DNA of 64,000 bases from Gaoshiqia sediminis (GTDB taxonomy: Bacteria; Bacteroidota; Bacteroidia; Bacteroidales; Prolixibacteraceae): positions 1-64,000 of the forward strand of contig NZ_JAPAAF010000015.1 in the NCBI RefSeq assembly GCF_025907915.1, written 5' to 3'. Shown one piece after another: positions 61,535-64,000 of the stretch. How positions within the stretch are numbered: the first letter of the stretch is position 1; every line of letters starts with the position of its first letter. The position numbers were made by a program, and so were the translations under genes. The notes beneath the pieces were generated by a model that was given only the letters and a program-made list of their open reading frames with translations, had not been told where the DNA came from and did not search any database.

Positions 61535-64000
61535 ATGAAAGGAAAAAAATGGATAGTTGGCCTGGGCTTGATGGTTATAGCGGTTCTGGCAACTGCTCAG
61601 TCTGACCTGTGCCGGAAATCAACCGAAGGGACCAGCTTTTGGTTCGGTTTTATGGAAAGCCGGAATTACCACTCAGCGCACTTCGTTGAAATTACCGTCA
61701 CAGCCCGCGAAACCACCAATTTTCAGGTGTTTATTGGCCACGACGAAACGCCTTTCAACGGTATCTACACCGTGCAGACCAATAGTAGTACGCGTGTGCT
61801 CATTCCCTGGCAAATGGTCGAGGCTACAGGCTCCGAAGAAATACAGGACAGGGGCATCCGGCTGGTGTCCGAAAAACCGGTGAACGTATATGCCCTCAAC
61901 TGGGATGCCAACTCGGCTGATGTCGCGGTGATCTATCCGGCTTCTTCACTGGGTAATGAATATTTTGCCGTTTGCTATGAACCGCATGTTAGCGAAAATA
62001 ATGGTGTTTACGTTAATGGCCGGAATAGCGAGTTCTTAATTGTGGCTACCGAGGATGTCACTGCGGTGGCGATTGTCCCCTCTAAGGTAACCGATAAGTT
62101 GGTCAATGCCGGCGATACTATTAAAATCGTCCTGAATAAGGGTGAAGTGTATCAGGTGCAGTCGATGAATCATAATGGTTTAACCGGACAGGGCGACCTT
62201 ACGGGCAGTTATGTCCTGGCCGATAAACCCATTGCCTTTTACTCGGGCTCTCTGGGAACAACCGTCCCTGCCGATTCCGGGGTCTCTGCATGGGATCATC
62301 TTTACGAACAAATCCCGCCCGTTCCTTCGTGGGGGCGCGATTATTATGGCGTTCCGCTCAAATCGAGGGAGCAGGACCGTTACCGCATTATGGCTGCCCA
62401 GGATGGGACGGTCGTTCATGTGGATGGGCTCGCACCAATTCTTCTCAACCGGGGCGAATTCAGCGAAATTGTCTTGTACCATAATCAACCCTCCCGTATT
62501 TATGCCGAAAAGCCAATCCTCGTGGTGCAGTATAGCCAGTCTAAATCGGTCGACAATGCCTACACTGGCGGAAACGGCGACCCGTTTATGATTGTTCTGA
62601 GCTCATCTTCGCAATCGAAAAACGACGTTACTTTTGTGACTTACGATTCCGACCAGATTAAAAAGTACTATGTTAATGTGATCACCTTAACCGAGGAAAC
62701 CGTCAACCTCCGCCTCGACGGGAATGCCTTTCAAAGCGAATTTTCGCCTTTTCCCAATAGTCAGTATTCGTGGGCGCAGCTGGATTTGAATCCAGGTACG
62801 TACCGGATGTGGAATACGAATGAAGATCGCGGCTTCCTGGCATATGTGTACGGTTTTGGCGGGGTCGAATCGTATGGCTATGGCGTTGGATTTAATCTCG
62901 ACCTGGTGCTCGACCTGGGTGAAAGTATCGACTTCCAGGGCGATACGCTTTTGCTGTGCCACGGCGAATCGCGCACCCTGGATGCCGGTCCTTATTTCGA
63001 TTCGTATGCCTGGAACACGGGCGAAACTTCGCAACAGCTTACGGTTACCGAGGGGGGAATGTATGCCGTTACCACAACAACCATCGATGGGTGTGAGCTG
63101 AAGGATTCCATCTTTATTTATGTCAGCCATCCACAAACAAACCTGGGGGCCGACCTGGTGGAGGAGTGTTATCCTTTTTCCATGCAGCTCGACGGACAGG
63201 AGGGTTTCGAGGATTATCTCTGGCAGAATGAAGCTGGCGATACGATTGGCTCCGCCCGGTGGTATGAGGCAAGTCAAACCGGTGAGTACCGCGTTACCGT
63301 TACTGACCAATATGGCTGTAGTGCCGGCGATACGATGAATCTGGTGATTTTTCCGGTTCCGGAGCTGGAACTAAGTGGCGAAAATCTAATTTGCGGAGGA
63401 CTGAGCAGTGAACTCAACGTTTCTTTTACCGGAGCGCCGGAATCTGTCTGGAATTATGAAGGCAGCTATAGCTGGTCAACAGATAAACCTTCTTTCCTCA
63501 CTTTTTCTGACGAAAAGCTGACATCTGCAACAATTCGTGCAGCAGAATTTGGGACATACGATATTTATTATTTGTTGAAAACTATTGACGGGTGCGAACA
63601 GGCAGATACTTTCCGGGTAAGGTTCCACCAGACACCTACTTCTCCTTTTACATTTGATGATGATTCGAAATGCGAAGGCTACAGTAAAAAGCTGATTTAT
63701 ACAGGTCAGGCCACCGATAGCGCTACCTTTTACTGGGATTTGGATGGCTGTCAGTTTGTCGATACGCTTGATTGGCAAAACTACATAGTCACAGTGGGCG
63801 CATTTTTAGATAAGCCGCCATATATCAACTTGGTAATTGATGATAATGGTTGCTGGAGCGACACAACCATCATTCCCATGGGAGCAAAGCCCAATTTTAT
63901 CATGGATGCCGACAACCTTAGAGGTTGCGATAGTTTGACGGTTCAGTTTTCGAGTACGTTGATCATTCCGGATAATGTGAATTATGAATGGGCGTTTGAT
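61535..64000 (+). CDS. Large secreted IgGFc-binding/PKD-type protein, 5' part (runs off the window)
   Basis: An uninterrupted frame runs to the last base (822 codons from ATG 61535; ATGs at 61517 and 61526 are alternatives). A signal peptide (KKWIVGLGLMVIAVLATAQ) is followed by an IgGFc-binding-type N-terminal domain. It starts GTSFWFGFMESRNYHSAH and includes LIPWQMVEATGSEEIQDRGI, PVNVYALNWDANSADV and PIAFYSGSLGTTVP. From about residue 470 there are repeated Cys-containing Ig/PKD-like modules, each with a W-N/T-G-E or W-x-N strand and a DGC or GC turn (DGCELKDSIF, YGCSAGDTM, DGCEQADTF, NGCWSDTTI). Such proteins are usually surface-exposed, often sent through the type IX secretion system with a C-terminal sorting domain, which here would lie beyond the window. 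Confidence 0.85.
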   Translation, partial: MKGKKWIVGLGLMVIAVLATAQSDLCRKSTEGTSFWFGFMESRNYHSAHFVEITVTARETTNFQVFIGHDETPFNGIYTVQTNSSTRVLIPWQMVEATGSEEIQDRGIRLVSEKPVNVYALNWDANSADVAVIYPASSLGNEYFAVCYEPHVSENNGVYVNGRNSEFLIVATEDVTAVAIVPSKVTDKLVNAGDTIKIVLNKGEVYQVQSMNHNGLTGQGDLTGSYVLADKPIAFYSGSLGTTVPADSGVSAWDHLYEQIPPVPSWGRDYYGVPLKSREQDRYRIMAAQDGTVVHVDGLAPILLNRGEFSEIVLYHNQPSRIYAEKPILVVQYSQSKSVDNAYTGGNGDPFMIVLSSSSQSKNDVTFVTYDSDQIKKYYVNVITLTEETVNLRLDGNAFQSEFSPFPNSQYSWAQLDLNPGTYRMWNTNEDRGFLAYVYGFGGVESYGYGVGFNLDLVLDLGESIDFQGDTLLLCHGESRTLDAGPYFDSYAWNTGETSQQLTVTEGGMYAVTTTTIDGCELKDSIFIYVSHPQTNLGADLVEECYPFSMQLDGQEGFEDYLWQNEAGDTIGSARWYEASQTGEYRVTVTDQYGCSAGDTMNLVIFPVPELELSGENLICGGLSSELNVSFTGAPESVWNYEGSYSWSTDKPSFLTFSDEKLTSATIRAAEFGTYDIYYLLKTIDGCEQADTFRVRFHQTPTSPFTFDDDSKCEGYSKKLIYTGQATDSATFYWDLDGCQFVDTLDWQNYIVTVGAFLDKPPYINLVIDDNGCWSDTTIIPMGAKPNFIMDADNLRGCDSLTVQFSSTLIIPDNVNYEWAFD

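Noticed and set aside
1-64000. tRNA or rRNA genes
   Set aside because: None was noticed when reading the intergenic regions for cloverleaf arms or conserved rRNA segments; a dedicated scan was not possible here.

Overview
The window looks like a chromosomal segment of a Bacteroidota bacterium, perhaps Marinilabiliales/Prolixibacteraceae-like. Family level is inference only. The signs are repeated -7 promoter elements of the form TAnnTTTG, Bacteroidota-restricted proteins (DUF4831, propeller sensor kinases, IgGFc-binding/PKD-type surface proteins), POT and TrkH transporters, and the gene order birA/rsfS/ftsH/lutC/DUF2007/cdsA/psd/pssA. Base composition by eye is near 50% GC in core genes and much lower in some accessory genes. 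No rRNA, tRNA or CRISPR array was seen.

0-22 kb is mostly core metabolism: long-chain acyl-CoA ligase, a propeller sensor kinase, a 1155-residue protein that I read as a PPi-type PEP carboxykinase, a PanE-like reductase, a sulfide:quinone oxidoreductase-like flavoprotein, a POT peptide transporter, the bifunctional NAD(P)HX repair enzyme, a DUF4831 protein, an MFS carrier and an Xaa-His dipeptidase. 22-24.3 kb is repeat-rich: a REP-associated (Y1/HUH) transposase between three copies of a 120-bp palindromic repeat, an AT-rich SHOCT-like protein, and an eroded Pro/Asp-repeat tract.

24.5-26.1 kb is a NarL-type two-component pair. 26.4-35.7 kb is an accessory, defence-like island: a single-chain restriction-modification protein carrying an in-frame DUF559 nuclease insertion bordered by palindromes, an ASCH protein, a small PD-(D/E)XK-like protein, an unknown protein, a pentapeptide-repeat protein and an AT-rich protein with a HEPN-type RNNIAH motif. 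Three related ~110-bp structured repeats, one resembling the 3' end of a group II intron, lie before, inside and after this island.

35.9-41.9 kb holds an NtrC-type regulator with its kinase, TrkH and a Ca2+/Na+ antiporter. 42-48.5 kb holds phospholipid synthesis (pssA, psd, cdsA), ftsH, rsfS and birA. 49-53.3 kb holds a gluconate permease, an S41 lipoprotein protease and a hemerythrin protein beside a LuxR regulator with a degenerate receiver. 53.6-55.2 kb is a second REP/RAYT locus: 14 exact copies of an 11-bp near-palindrome around a transposase gene, with two extra copies of that gene's 3' end. 55.2-64 kb holds selD and mnmH (selenouridine tRNA modification), an SRPBCC protein, pyrE, a NUDIX hydrolase, a thioredoxin-fold protein without a CXXC motif, coaD, and the 5' part of a large secreted IgGFc-binding/PKD-type protein that runs off the window end.
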